Position numbers and translations under genes: made by a program. The notes beneath the pieces are model-generated. The model had not been told where the DNA came from. It was given only the letters and a program-made list of their open reading frames with translations, and made no database searches. Shown piece after piece: positions 17,412 to 24,726 of a DNA stretch of 30,572 nt (positions are counted from its first letter, which is position 1; the number at the start of each line of letters is the position of its first letter). Origin of the DNA: Bacteroidales bacterium UBA5621 (lineage in GTDB: Bacteria; Bacteroidota; Bacteroidia; Bacteroidales; VadinHA17); the NCBI GenBank assembly GCA_002424525.1, contig DIKJ01000101.1, forward strand, positions 1-30,572. The letters run 5' to 3'.

Positions 17412-18686
17412 TTATCTCTTTCTGGACCTTCTTTTGCCCATAAGCTCCTCAACAACATCGTCCACGATAACCATCCCCAGAAGCTGGTTGTTCCTGTCTA
17501 CAACCGGAACCGCAAGCAGGCTGTACTTTGAAATTATAACTGCTGCGGCATCCTGCTTCTGGTCATCAAATAACAGAATTGGTTCGTGATTCATGATCTG
17601 GTTCACTTTAAGCCCGGGATAGGCAAGAACAAGATCCCGGAGACTGAAGGTCCCGATAAGCTCATTATCCTCATCGGTTACGCAGATCTTGTAAAGCTCG
17701 TGCGGCTCCGGCTTTTTGTCACGCAGCTCTTTAATAACATCGCTGACACTTGTTTCAGGGCCGAATGAGAGGTAATCGGTAGTCATGATGCTACCAACAG
17801 AATTATCAGAATACTCGAGCAGCTCCCTTACCTCCTGAGAAGACTCATCATCCATTTCGTTGAGCAGGATCTCAGCTTTCTCATCCTCCAGCTCATCGAG
17901 AATATCCGCCACCTCGTCAGCCGGCATCTTCTCGAGCACATCGGCAGCCTTCTCAACCGGCAGGTTCTCGACTATATGGATCTGGGCATGTGTTTCAAGT
18001 TCTTCCAGCACATCGGCAGCCTTCTCTTCGTCGAGTGATGAAAATACCGACATGCTGGACTTCTTTCCAAGGTCCTCAAGAATATCAGCCAGGTCGGAAG
18101 GGTGAAGAGTCTGGAGCCTGGAATAGGTTTTTGAAAGCTTGATATTCAGGTTTGAATAATCAATTGCCTGCACATCCTCCCAGAGGATATATTTGGCAGG
18201 TATGCTACCCTTGAAAAGGGAAATAAATTTTTTCAGTGGCTGAGCGATTCCTATGCGGCGAAGGAGTCCTTCAATACCAATATCCACCGCAATGGCAAAA
18301 GTGCCCATTGTCACGGTGACCAGCCTTATGTCGTTCACCCTCACAAGCTTGCGCCCGTTAAGGTCAACTATCTGTTTGTCAAGAACATTTTCCACCAGGA
18401 AAAGCCCGTTGGCAATTTCGTCTTCCGGGAGATCGGCAAGGCTGGTACATATGACGTTGAGTGCCTCCCTGGCTTTGATGACCCTGAAAGTGCGGAAGGA
18501 GTAGTTTATCACCTGCTTGCCGACCTTCATTTTGACACCGGTGACAAGCTGTCTGCTAAATTCGTCTCCTTCCACCGGTATTGATCTGGTAAGCAGATCT
18601 CTGATCACACCAACAGAATCACCGTTCGGATCAAATACTTCTTTTCCGACCAAACCGCTTAAATAAAATGTTGTGAATGAAGTCAT
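17412..18686 (-). CDS. Stand-alone MgtE-type Mg2+ sensor (PRC-like, MgtE_N, CBS pair)
   Basis: This 424-aa soluble protein has the cytosolic half of an MgtE channel but no membrane domain. Residues ~8-78 and ~94-178 look like two PRC-barrel-like repeats (LVGKEVFDPNGDSVGVIRDL; VLDKQIVDLNGRKLVRVNDI). Residues ~190-296 form the MgtE N-domain superhelix with repeated acidic units (LHPSDLADILEDL, LPVEKAADVLEKMPADEVADILDELE). Residues ~298-418 are a CBS pair (SIMTTDYLSFG..., QIMNHEPILLF...). In MgtE these domains bind Mg2+ and gate the pore. Here they probably sense Mg2+ and control the Nramp-type partner encoded 11 bp downstream. The start is ATG 18686, five bases after a very strong Shine-Dalgarno (AAAAGGAGG). 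An in-frame GTG at 18692 overlaps that site and is rejected. The high Asp/Glu content matches a Mg2+-binding role. Confidence 0.88.
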   Translation of the reverse strand: MTSFTTFYLSGLVGKEVFDPNGDSVGVIRDLLTRSIPVEGDEFSRQLVTGVKMKVGKQVINYSFRTFRVIKAREALNVICTSLADLPEDEIANGLFLVENVLDKQIVDLNGRKLVRVNDIRLVTVTMGTFAIAVDIGIEGLLRRIGIAQPLKKFISLFKGSIPAKYILWEDVQAIDYSNLNIKLSKTYSRLQTLHPSDLADILEDLGKKSSMSVFSSLDEEKAADVLEELETHAQIHIVENLPVEKAADVLEKMPADEVADILDELEDEKAEILLNEMDDESSQEVRELLEYSDNSVGSIMTTDYLSFGPETSVSDVIKELRDKKPEPHELYKICVTDEDNELIGTFSLRDLVLAYPGLKVNQIMNHEPILLFDDQKQDAAAVIISKYSLLAVPVVDRNNQLLGMVIVDDVVEELMGKRRSRKR

Positions 18687-18809
18687 AGTCACCTCCTTTT
18701 AATTTTTGATACAAAAGGAGGCAACCTGTGAGCAGAGTACTCCTTTTGTGTCAGAGTCTTATACTATATCCCGCAGGGCCATCGTCCATCTGTTCCTGTA
18801 AATTGATTT
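18687..18809 (-). promoter_or_regulatory. 5' leader with alternative SD-sequestering structures
   Basis: Read leftward from the predicted transcript start (~18809), the leader carries: a 12-codon upstream ORF (18789-18751); strand A ACAAAAGGAG (18749-18740); a 19-nt loop; strand B CTCCTTTTGT (18720-18711); and the Shine-Dalgarno AAAAGGAGG (18700-18692). A and B pair perfectly over 10 bp, which leaves the SD free. Strand B's CTCCTTTT also pairs perfectly over 8 bp with AAAAGGAG of the SD (12-nt loop), which would hide it. The two helices exclude each other, as in an attenuator or riboswitch expression platform. The upstream ORF stop lies one base before strand A, so a ribosome terminating there would cover A. 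I recognise no M-box, yybP-ykoY or other known aptamer consensus. Confidence 0.6.
18751..18789 (-). CDS. Putative 12-aa leader peptide MDDGPAGYSIRL
   Basis: This is a 13-codon frame (including TGA) in the leader of the Mg2+-type operon, with AGGA (18797-18794) four bases before the ATG. It starts about 20 nt after the predicted transcript start and ends one base before the regulatory stem. The sequence begins with two Asp and a nearby Pro and ends with Arg-Leu. E. coli MgtL (beginning MEPDPTP) is a known Mg2+-responsive leader peptide in which acidic and proline residues near the N-terminus destabilise the ribosome when Mg2+ is low. The similarity is of composition and position, not homology, and translation is unproven. 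Confidence 0.5.
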   Translation of the reverse strand: MDDGPAGYSIRL

Positions 18810-18814
18810 CGCGG

Positions 18815-18846
18815 CAAAAATAGTTGTCACAGGAATATGATCCAAA
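18815..18846 (-). promoter_or_regulatory. Bacteroidota promoter of the Mg2+-type operon
   Basis: Reading leftward, TTTG (18846-18843) is followed by 20 nt and then TATTTTTG (18822-18815). This is a full match to the Bacteroidota -33 TTTG and -7 TAnnTTTG elements at the preferred spacing. Transcription should begin near 18809. A 7-bp inverted repeat (TTCCTGT 18793-18799 / ACAGGAA 18829-18835) flanks the -7 box and could be an operator or chance. Confidence 0.7.
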
Positions 18847-18881
18847 TTATTACCGGATTTTATTTTGAGAAAATTTCTAAG

Positions 18882-18969
18882 GGAGTGCCTTAAGTTCGGA
18901 GTGCCTATAATTCGGGGTGCCTTAAGTTAATGTAACTAATCCAATAACTTCAGGCACTCCAGGCACTTC
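18882..18969. repeat. Three 16-bp direct repeats plus inverted copies
   Basis: Three head-to-tail 16-bp units (consensus GGAGTGCCTTAAGTTC) lie at 18882-18897, 18898-18913 and 18914-18929. They are followed by an inverted copy (AACTTCAGGCACTCC, 18946-18960) and a shorter inverted copy (AGGCACTTC, 18961-18969) that enters the last codons of the upstream gene. The third direct unit and the inverted unit match at 13 of 15 positions with a 17-nt loop, giving a large hairpin at the 3' end of the reductase-like gene, just before the Mg2+-operon promoter. Confidence 0.8.
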
Positions 18970-19717
18970 AAACAATAAACGGAATCACCGCTTTCCGCTT
19001 AGCGGGATAATCAGGAAATTTCTCCTTGTACCATTTATGGGAGCTGATCGCCCTCGGGAAGAGATTGGCAAATGTAAAGACTGCAAATGCAAGTCCCGGG
19101 AGCGACCAGGTCATGACCGCCCAGCCTGTCCATTCGATTATCTCCCCGAAATAATGCGGAGAGGATATATACCTGAAAAGCCAGCCGTTCGGAATTACAT
19201 ACTCTCCCTGATTTTCCTTTCTCAGCCTGCGCAGTTTCTCATCAGCTATTTTGTTGATTATGAACCCTGTAATGAACAGGATAAATCCGATCAGGAATTT
19301 CCATGTCATCAGCCATGAAAATGTATAATAGTGAAGTTTAAAAATGCCATATCCGTTTACAAATCCGTTCAGACAGTTGAACAGGATCGCCATCAGAACC
19401 AGAATGACCGGATAAGACTTCTCCCTGCCCGACTGGCTGAAGGGATAAATAAAAGTCCGGTGCAGGTAATGCGATACCCAGAGAACCAGAAAAATAGTCT
19501 GAATCATATGCATCCTTCCTGAGAGAAGAAAGAACAGGATCATCAGGGCCGGTGACGGGAATTCCATTATCATCCATGCCCATTTGGTCTTTATTACCGG
19601 GCCCCATCCCGATCTTAAGAATTTGCCATAGGGAGCTGAAATAAAAAACAGCAAAATAAAGACGATCGCAGCAAGGGCGAATATCAGGATAACAGAGTAT
19701 TTATAAATTAGTTCCAT
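18968..19717 (-). CDS. Steroid 5-alpha-reductase family (PF02544) membrane enzyme
   Basis: The 249-aa integral membrane protein has 6-7 hydrophobic helices. The C-terminal signature of the 3-oxo-5-alpha-steroid 4-dehydrogenase family is clear: SPHYFGEIIEWTGWAV (about 185-200), and near the end NLFPRAISSHKWYKEKFPDYP followed by KRKAVIPF; the HRTFIYP motif lies near residue 86. Characterised members reduce an activated C=C bond of a lipid with NADPH in the membrane. Bacterial substrates are mostly unknown. Given the nearby sphingoid-base genes, a long-chain lipid substrate is plausible but unproven. It lies 82 bp downstream of the GT4 gene on the same strand, so the two may be co-transcribed. 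The start is ATG 19717. Confidence 0.85.
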   Translation of the reverse strand: MELIYKYSVILIFALAAIVFILLFFISAPYGKFLRSGWGPVIKTKWAWMIMEFPSPALMILFFLLSGRMHMIQTIFLVLWVSHYLHRTFIYPFSQSGREKSYPVILVLMAILFNCLNGFVNGYGIFKLHYYTFSWLMTWKFLIGFILFITGFIINKIADEKLRRLRKENQGEYVIPNGWLFRYISSPHYFGEIIEWTGWAVMTWSLPGLAFAVFTFANLFPRAISSHKWYKEKFPDYPAKRKAVIPFIV

Positions 19718-19799
19718 AATTCATCCATGGTTATTTTCAGTTTCAGGAGGAATAAAGAAAGGGAATATTTTTTATTTTTTGTGATGCTGTGACAAGTTT

Positions 19800-20804
19800 T
19801 CAGTTCTTGTTCAGACTCTTGTAGAGATCAAGTAGTTCTCCTCTTATTCTGTCCTTATCAAACTGTTTTATCAGCTGCTCCGATATTTTCAATCCTTCAT
19901 TATAAAAACTCCTGTCGTTGATCATTCTTTTTATAAGTAGTATAAACTCCTTCTTGTCACGAGCCTTCAGGTAAGGATTTTTATAAAGTTGACTGTAAAC
20001 CTCCAGGTCTCTGAATATCACAGGTATCCCGCTGGCAGCTGCCTCCAGTGGTGATAACGGGCAAAGCTCATGATATGACGGGAAAATCATCAGATCTGAA
20101 GCTGCATAAACGAGTCTCATCTGCTCCAGACTGATCTGTCCGGTAGCCTTAACCCTCTCCCCTGCCTCCCTGAATTTTCTGTTAACCCTTCTGATACCTT
20201 CAGTCAGAAATCCGAAAGGGCGGCCACCGGCCCAGATGAATTTCGCATCAGCAACTGTTTCAGCTATCTCAATAAAATCCTCAATCCCTTTGCGTCCCTC
20301 CAGCTGACCGACTCCCAGGACAACAAAATCATTTTCCGTATATCCCAATGTCCTGCGACTCAGACTTCGGTCTTCTTCTCTCCTTTTCCAAAATTCTATA
20401 TCAACAGGATTACAGATCCTGACAATCTTTGTTTTTGCCCCTGTACTGACAATAACATCTTCAACGATCGGTGATACTGCAATACAGATATCAGCATAAG
20501 AATAGACTTTTTTCAGACCCCAGCGTACAAAAGGCATAAAAAGCTGCCAGGCAGGGAAAGAGCCCTTGATGCAATCAGGAGTTACATGAGCTGTAAAAAC
20601 TCTTCTGCCCTTGTATTTTCTGCCCTTCCAGAAATAATAAAAGAAATATGTATGGCTGTGAAAAACATCACCGGTACCCTCTCCATTGACAACAACCTCT
20701 ATATCATCCTGCTCTCTCATCAGATCAACATGATTTAAAAAAGCAGTATGTACACCGGTGCCCTTAACAACAAACTGTGTCTCGGATATTACATGTAATT
20801 TCAT
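19800..20804 (-). CDS. GT4-family glycosyltransferase
   Basis: This is a GT-B fold glycosyltransferase (group 1, GT4) of 334 aa from ATG 20804; a TTG two codons upstream is a poorer start. The C-terminal donor-binding half shows VVLGVGQLEGRKGIEDFIE (~162-180) and the retaining-GT EX7E motif with Glu246 and Glu254 (HELCPLSPLEAAASGIP). The N-terminal half has HSHTYFFYYF and FTAHVTPDC, typical of enzymes transferring sugars to membrane diacylglycerol-like lipids, but the acceptor cannot be fixed from sequence. No signal peptide or membrane span is seen; the basic stretches suggest peripheral membrane attachment. It is divergent from the serine palmitoyltransferase gene, so a role in glycosylating sphingolipids or glycerolipids is a contextual inference. 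Confidence 0.85.
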   Translation of the reverse strand: MKLHVISETQFVVKGTGVHTAFLNHVDLMREQDDIEVVVNGEGTGDVFHSHTYFFYYFWKGRKYKGRRVFTAHVTPDCIKGSFPAWQLFMPFVRWGLKKVYSYADICIAVSPIVEDVIVSTGAKTKIVRICNPVDIEFWKRREEDRSLSRRTLGYTENDFVVLGVGQLEGRKGIEDFIEIAETVADAKFIWAGGRPFGFLTEGIRRVNRKFREAGERVKATGQISLEQMRLVYAASDLMIFPSYHELCPLSPLEAAASGIPVIFRDLEVYSQLYKNPYLKARDKKEFILLIKRMINDRSFYNEGLKISEQLIKQFDKDRIRGELLDLYKSLNKN

Positions 20805-20851
20805 TTGCAAGATTTATTCAAATTCTGAAAAAACTCACAAATTGCATTGAT

Positions 20852-20859
20852 CAAAATTA
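20852..20859 (-). promoter_or_regulatory. Candidate -7 box for the GT4 gene
   Basis: On the minus strand the octamer is TAATTTTG, matching TAnnTTTG, 47 bases before the GT4 ATG. No clear -33 element was seen. The surrounding intergenic stretch (20805-21033) is AT-rich and holds only this and the divergent candidate. Confidence 0.3.
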
Positions 20860-20949
20860 AGAATAAAATGAATTATCTGATACTTTCATCATTTACTGAA
20901 TTTTCTATCTCAATATTAATATTAAAATATGGACGAATATCTGCAATAA

Positions 20950-22224
<1,275 letters not shown>

Positions 22225-22259
22225 TTTATCAAATAAACACCTTGATATTACATAGAGAA

Positions 22260-22329
22260 ACACAGAGTCCCGATAGCTGTCGGGATCACAGAGAATCACA
22301 GAGGATGAGAACTCTGTGCAACTCTGTGT
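22260..22329. repeat. Intergenic palindromic element
   Basis: The element between spt and the SDR gene has outer 8-bp arms ACACAGAG (22260-22267) and CTCTGTGT (22322-22329). It has an inner CCCGA/TCGGG hairpin (22269-22284) and several extra CACAGAG or CTGTG words. This looks like one of the dispersed CACAGAG/CCCGATAG palindromes common in Bacteroidota intergenic DNA. It could act as a processing or termination element between spt and the next gene. Confidence 0.65.
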
Positions 22330-22372
22330 CTTTTTCTAAGTGCAACTTTGTGTAGTAAGAATTAACTTCAGT

Positions 22373-23182
22373 ATGAAAAAAGTCATTCTTATTACGGGTG
22401 TATCCTCGGGATTTGGGAAACAGATCTCCAGACTTCTTGTCAGAGCCGGTCACATCGTGTACAGGACCGTGAGGTACGAGCCGGCCCCGGGAGCAACCGA
22501 ACATCTTCTTAAGATGGACCTCACGAATTATATATCCATCAGGAATACTGTAAATACCGTTCTCCGGAGAGAGGGAAGGATCGATGTATTGATCAATAAT
22601 GCCGGTATGCATACCGGAGGACCGATTGAGACGACATCATCCACAAATATCAGGCTGCAGATTGAAACCAACTTTATTGGAATGGCAAACCTCACAAAGA
22701 AGGTGTTGCCCGTCATGCGCAAACAGGGAGGTGGTACCATAATCAATTTCAGCTCAATAGGGGGGCTAATGGGTCTTCCTTACCAGGCATATTACTCCGC
22801 CAGCAAGTTTGCGATCGAGGGATTCAGTGAGGCCCTGCGGATGGAAGTCAAACAATTTAATATCAAGGTAATAGTTATTAACCCGGGTGATTTTCATACA
22901 AACAATACCCTTAACAGACGGAAATTTCTTCCCTCTTCCGTTGATGATGATCCTTACCGGGAGCAGTTTAAGAGAACCCTGGAGGTCATAGAAAAGGATG
23001 AAAATAATGGCTGGCTTCCTCAGTACCTTGCAAAAAAAATAATCAGAATAATTAATTGCAGAAACCCGAAGCAAAGATACATTATCGCACCATTTGAACA
23101 GAAACTTGCTGTGCTCCTTAAGTATATCCTGCCCGGCAAGCTTTTCAGGAAAATACTTGAAGGGCATTACAGGATAAAATAA
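22373..23182 (+). CDS. Short-chain dehydrogenase, candidate 3-ketosphinganine reductase
   Basis: This is a classical NAD(P)H-dependent SDR of 269 aa from ATG 22373; a GTG 33 bases upstream lies in repeat-like DNA and is rejected. The cofactor motif is TGVSSGFG (8-15), followed by NNAG (75-78), a catalytic Ser in NFSSIGG (127/128) and Tyr141-x3-Lys145 (YSASK). The C-terminal 60 residues are basic and hydrophobic (KKIIRIINC, LLKYILPGKLFRKILEGHY), suiting a membrane-lipid substrate. Position directly after spt suggests it reduces 3-ketosphinganine to sphinganine (inference). Other lipid ketone reductions are possible. The next gene begins 6 bases after its stop. Confidence 0.85.
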   Translation: MKKVILITGVSSGFGKQISRLLVRAGHIVYRTVRYEPAPGATEHLLKMDLTNYISIRNTVNTVLRREGRIDVLINNAGMHTGGPIETTSSTNIRLQIETNFIGMANLTKKVLPVMRKQGGGTIINFSSIGGLMGLPYQAYYSASKFAIEGFSEALRMEVKQFNIKVIVINPGDFHTNNTLNRRKFLPSSVDDDPYREQFKRTLEVIEKDENNGWLPQYLAKKIIRIINCRNPKQRYIIAPFEQKLAVLLKYILPGKLFRKILEGHYRIK

Positions 23183-23188
23183 CACTAT

Positions 23189-24700
23189 ATGCGGAGAGAA
23201 TCAGATCTTGAAATATATTTCGGTCAGTATCGCAGACATATAGTCGGTATCGACGCTGAAATAGATACTCCATACGGATTAAAGAAGCTTATATATGCCG
23301 ACTGGATAGCCAGCGGCAGGCTTTATGAGCCCATAGAAAAGAGAATTTCTGAGGAAATTGGCCCCTTGGTCGGCAATACCCACTCGGAATCGACTGCCAC
23401 AGGAAATGCAATGACTCAGGCATATCATCTTGCCCAGAAGATTGTCAAACAGCATGTTAATGCAAATGAGGAAGATATCCTCATCTTTACGGGCACCGGC
23501 ATGACCTCCGCTATTGCCAAGCTGCAAAGGATCCTTGGCCTCAAGGTGCCCGAGCAGGCTATCAACTACTGTGTGTTTACACATGGTGAGTACAACTCCT
23601 GCCGCGATATTCCCAACGAGAACCGCCCGGTCGTTTTCCTTACACATACCGAACACCATTCAAACCATACCTCCTGGTTCGAGACACTCGCAGATGTGGT
23701 CATTCTTGAGCCATCGGCCGGTCTTACAGTCAATCCCGATACTCTGCGAAAAGAGATCATAAAATACAAATCGAGGCCTTTGCTGATCGGATCTTTTACG
23801 GCATGCTCAAATGTTACGGGGTATATGCCCCCATTCCATGAACTGGCAAGGATAATGCATGAGCATAATGGTTATTGCTTTGTTGACTTCGCGGCTTCAG
23901 CCCCCTACGTGGATATTAATTTGCATCCTACCGATAAAATGGAACAGCTCGATGCAATATTCTTCTCGCCCCATAAATTTCTCGGCGGCCCGGGAAGCGC
24001 AGGAGTCCTGATCTTCAACAAAGAGCTCTACAAGAATTACACACCCGACACGCCCGGTGGAGGGACCGTCAAATGGACCAACCGCTGGGGCGAGTACAGC
24101 TATATAAGCGACATTGAGGTGAAAGAGGACGGCGGCACACCGGGCTTCCTCCAGGGAATAAAAGCAGCCCTTGCAATAACCCTTAAGGAAAAAATGGGGA
24201 CAATGCTTATCCGGGAGCGTGAAGAGGAACTTGTAAGTCTGGCATTCAGAGGATTATCAGAAATTCGTGGATTGCACATACTTGCCGATAATATAACAGG
24301 ACGGCTGGGAGTCTTCTCCTTTTATCTCGACAATATTCATCACAATCTTGCTACAAAACTTCTGAACGACAGGTTTGGCATACAGGTCAGGGGGGGCTGT
24401 TCCTGTGCCGGGACTTACGGTCATTTTCTCCTGAACGTTGATTTCAGCCTCTCGAAAGAGATCACCGACATGATAGATGCCGGAGATTTGTCCCTGAAAC
24501 CAGGATGGATAAGACTCTCTCTTCACCCCACCATGACTGACGAAGAACTTTTATATATTATTGATGCTGTCCGGCAGATCTCGGAGAAGGCTGATGAATG
24601 GGGAAAGGATTATTGTTACGATCAACACACAAACGAATTTCATCACTGCAGTCACAAAGAAAACGATAAAACCCTGTTTCTGAACTGGTTTAAACTTTAA
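23189..24700 (+). CDS. Class V aminotransferase-fold PLP enzyme
   Basis: This is a 503-aa PLP-dependent enzyme of the class V aminotransferase / cysteine desulfurase fold (selenocysteine lyase- or isopenicillin epimerase-like). Visible motifs are: TGTGMTSAIAK (101-111, phosphate-binding region); THTEHHSNHTSW (152-163, the His that stacks on PLP); FVDFAASAPY with Asp233; and the Schiff-base Lys263 in FFSPHKFLGGPGS. GGCSCAGTYGH near residue 400 resembles the active-site loop that carries the desulfurase Cys, so lyase chemistry on a sulfur or selenium amino acid is possible. The C-terminus has a His/Cys-rich tail (CYDQHTNEFHHCSHKEN). It is co-transcribed with the SDR gene (6-bp gap). Its contribution to lipid metabolism, if any, is unknown. 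Confidence 0.85.
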   Translation: MRRESDLEIYFGQYRRHIVGIDAEIDTPYGLKKLIYADWIASGRLYEPIEKRISEEIGPLVGNTHSESTATGNAMTQAYHLAQKIVKQHVNANEEDILIFTGTGMTSAIAKLQRILGLKVPEQAINYCVFTHGEYNSCRDIPNENRPVVFLTHTEHHSNHTSWFETLADVVILEPSAGLTVNPDTLRKEIIKYKSRPLLIGSFTACSNVTGYMPPFHELARIMHEHNGYCFVDFAASAPYVDINLHPTDKMEQLDAIFFSPHKFLGGPGSAGVLIFNKELYKNYTPDTPGGGTVKWTNRWGEYSYISDIEVKEDGGTPGFLQGIKAALAITLKEKMGTMLIREREEELVSLAFRGLSEIRGLHILADNITGRLGVFSFYLDNIHHNLATKLLNDRFGIQVRGGCSCAGTYGHFLLNVDFSLSKEITDMIDAGDLSLKPGWIRLSLHPTMTDEELLYIIDAVRQISEKADEWGKDYCYDQHTNEFHHCSHKENDKTLFLNWFKL

Positions 24701-24726
24701 ATATCTGAAAACCAAAAATCACTGTC

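Noticed and set aside
18711..18749. Rho-independent terminator in the leader
   Set aside because: The 10-bp stem is followed by ATCAAAAATT rather than a T-run, so translational control is the better reading.
18687..18809. M-box or yybP-ykoY riboswitch in the Mg2+-operon leader
   Set aside because: I could not find the conserved aptamer blocks of either class, and the leader (~120 nt, partly occupied by a micro-ORF) is short for an M-box.
22286..22612. 108-codon minus-strand frame across the spt-SDR gap
   Set aside because: It is composed of the intergenic palindrome plus antisense of the SDR gene and has no domain.
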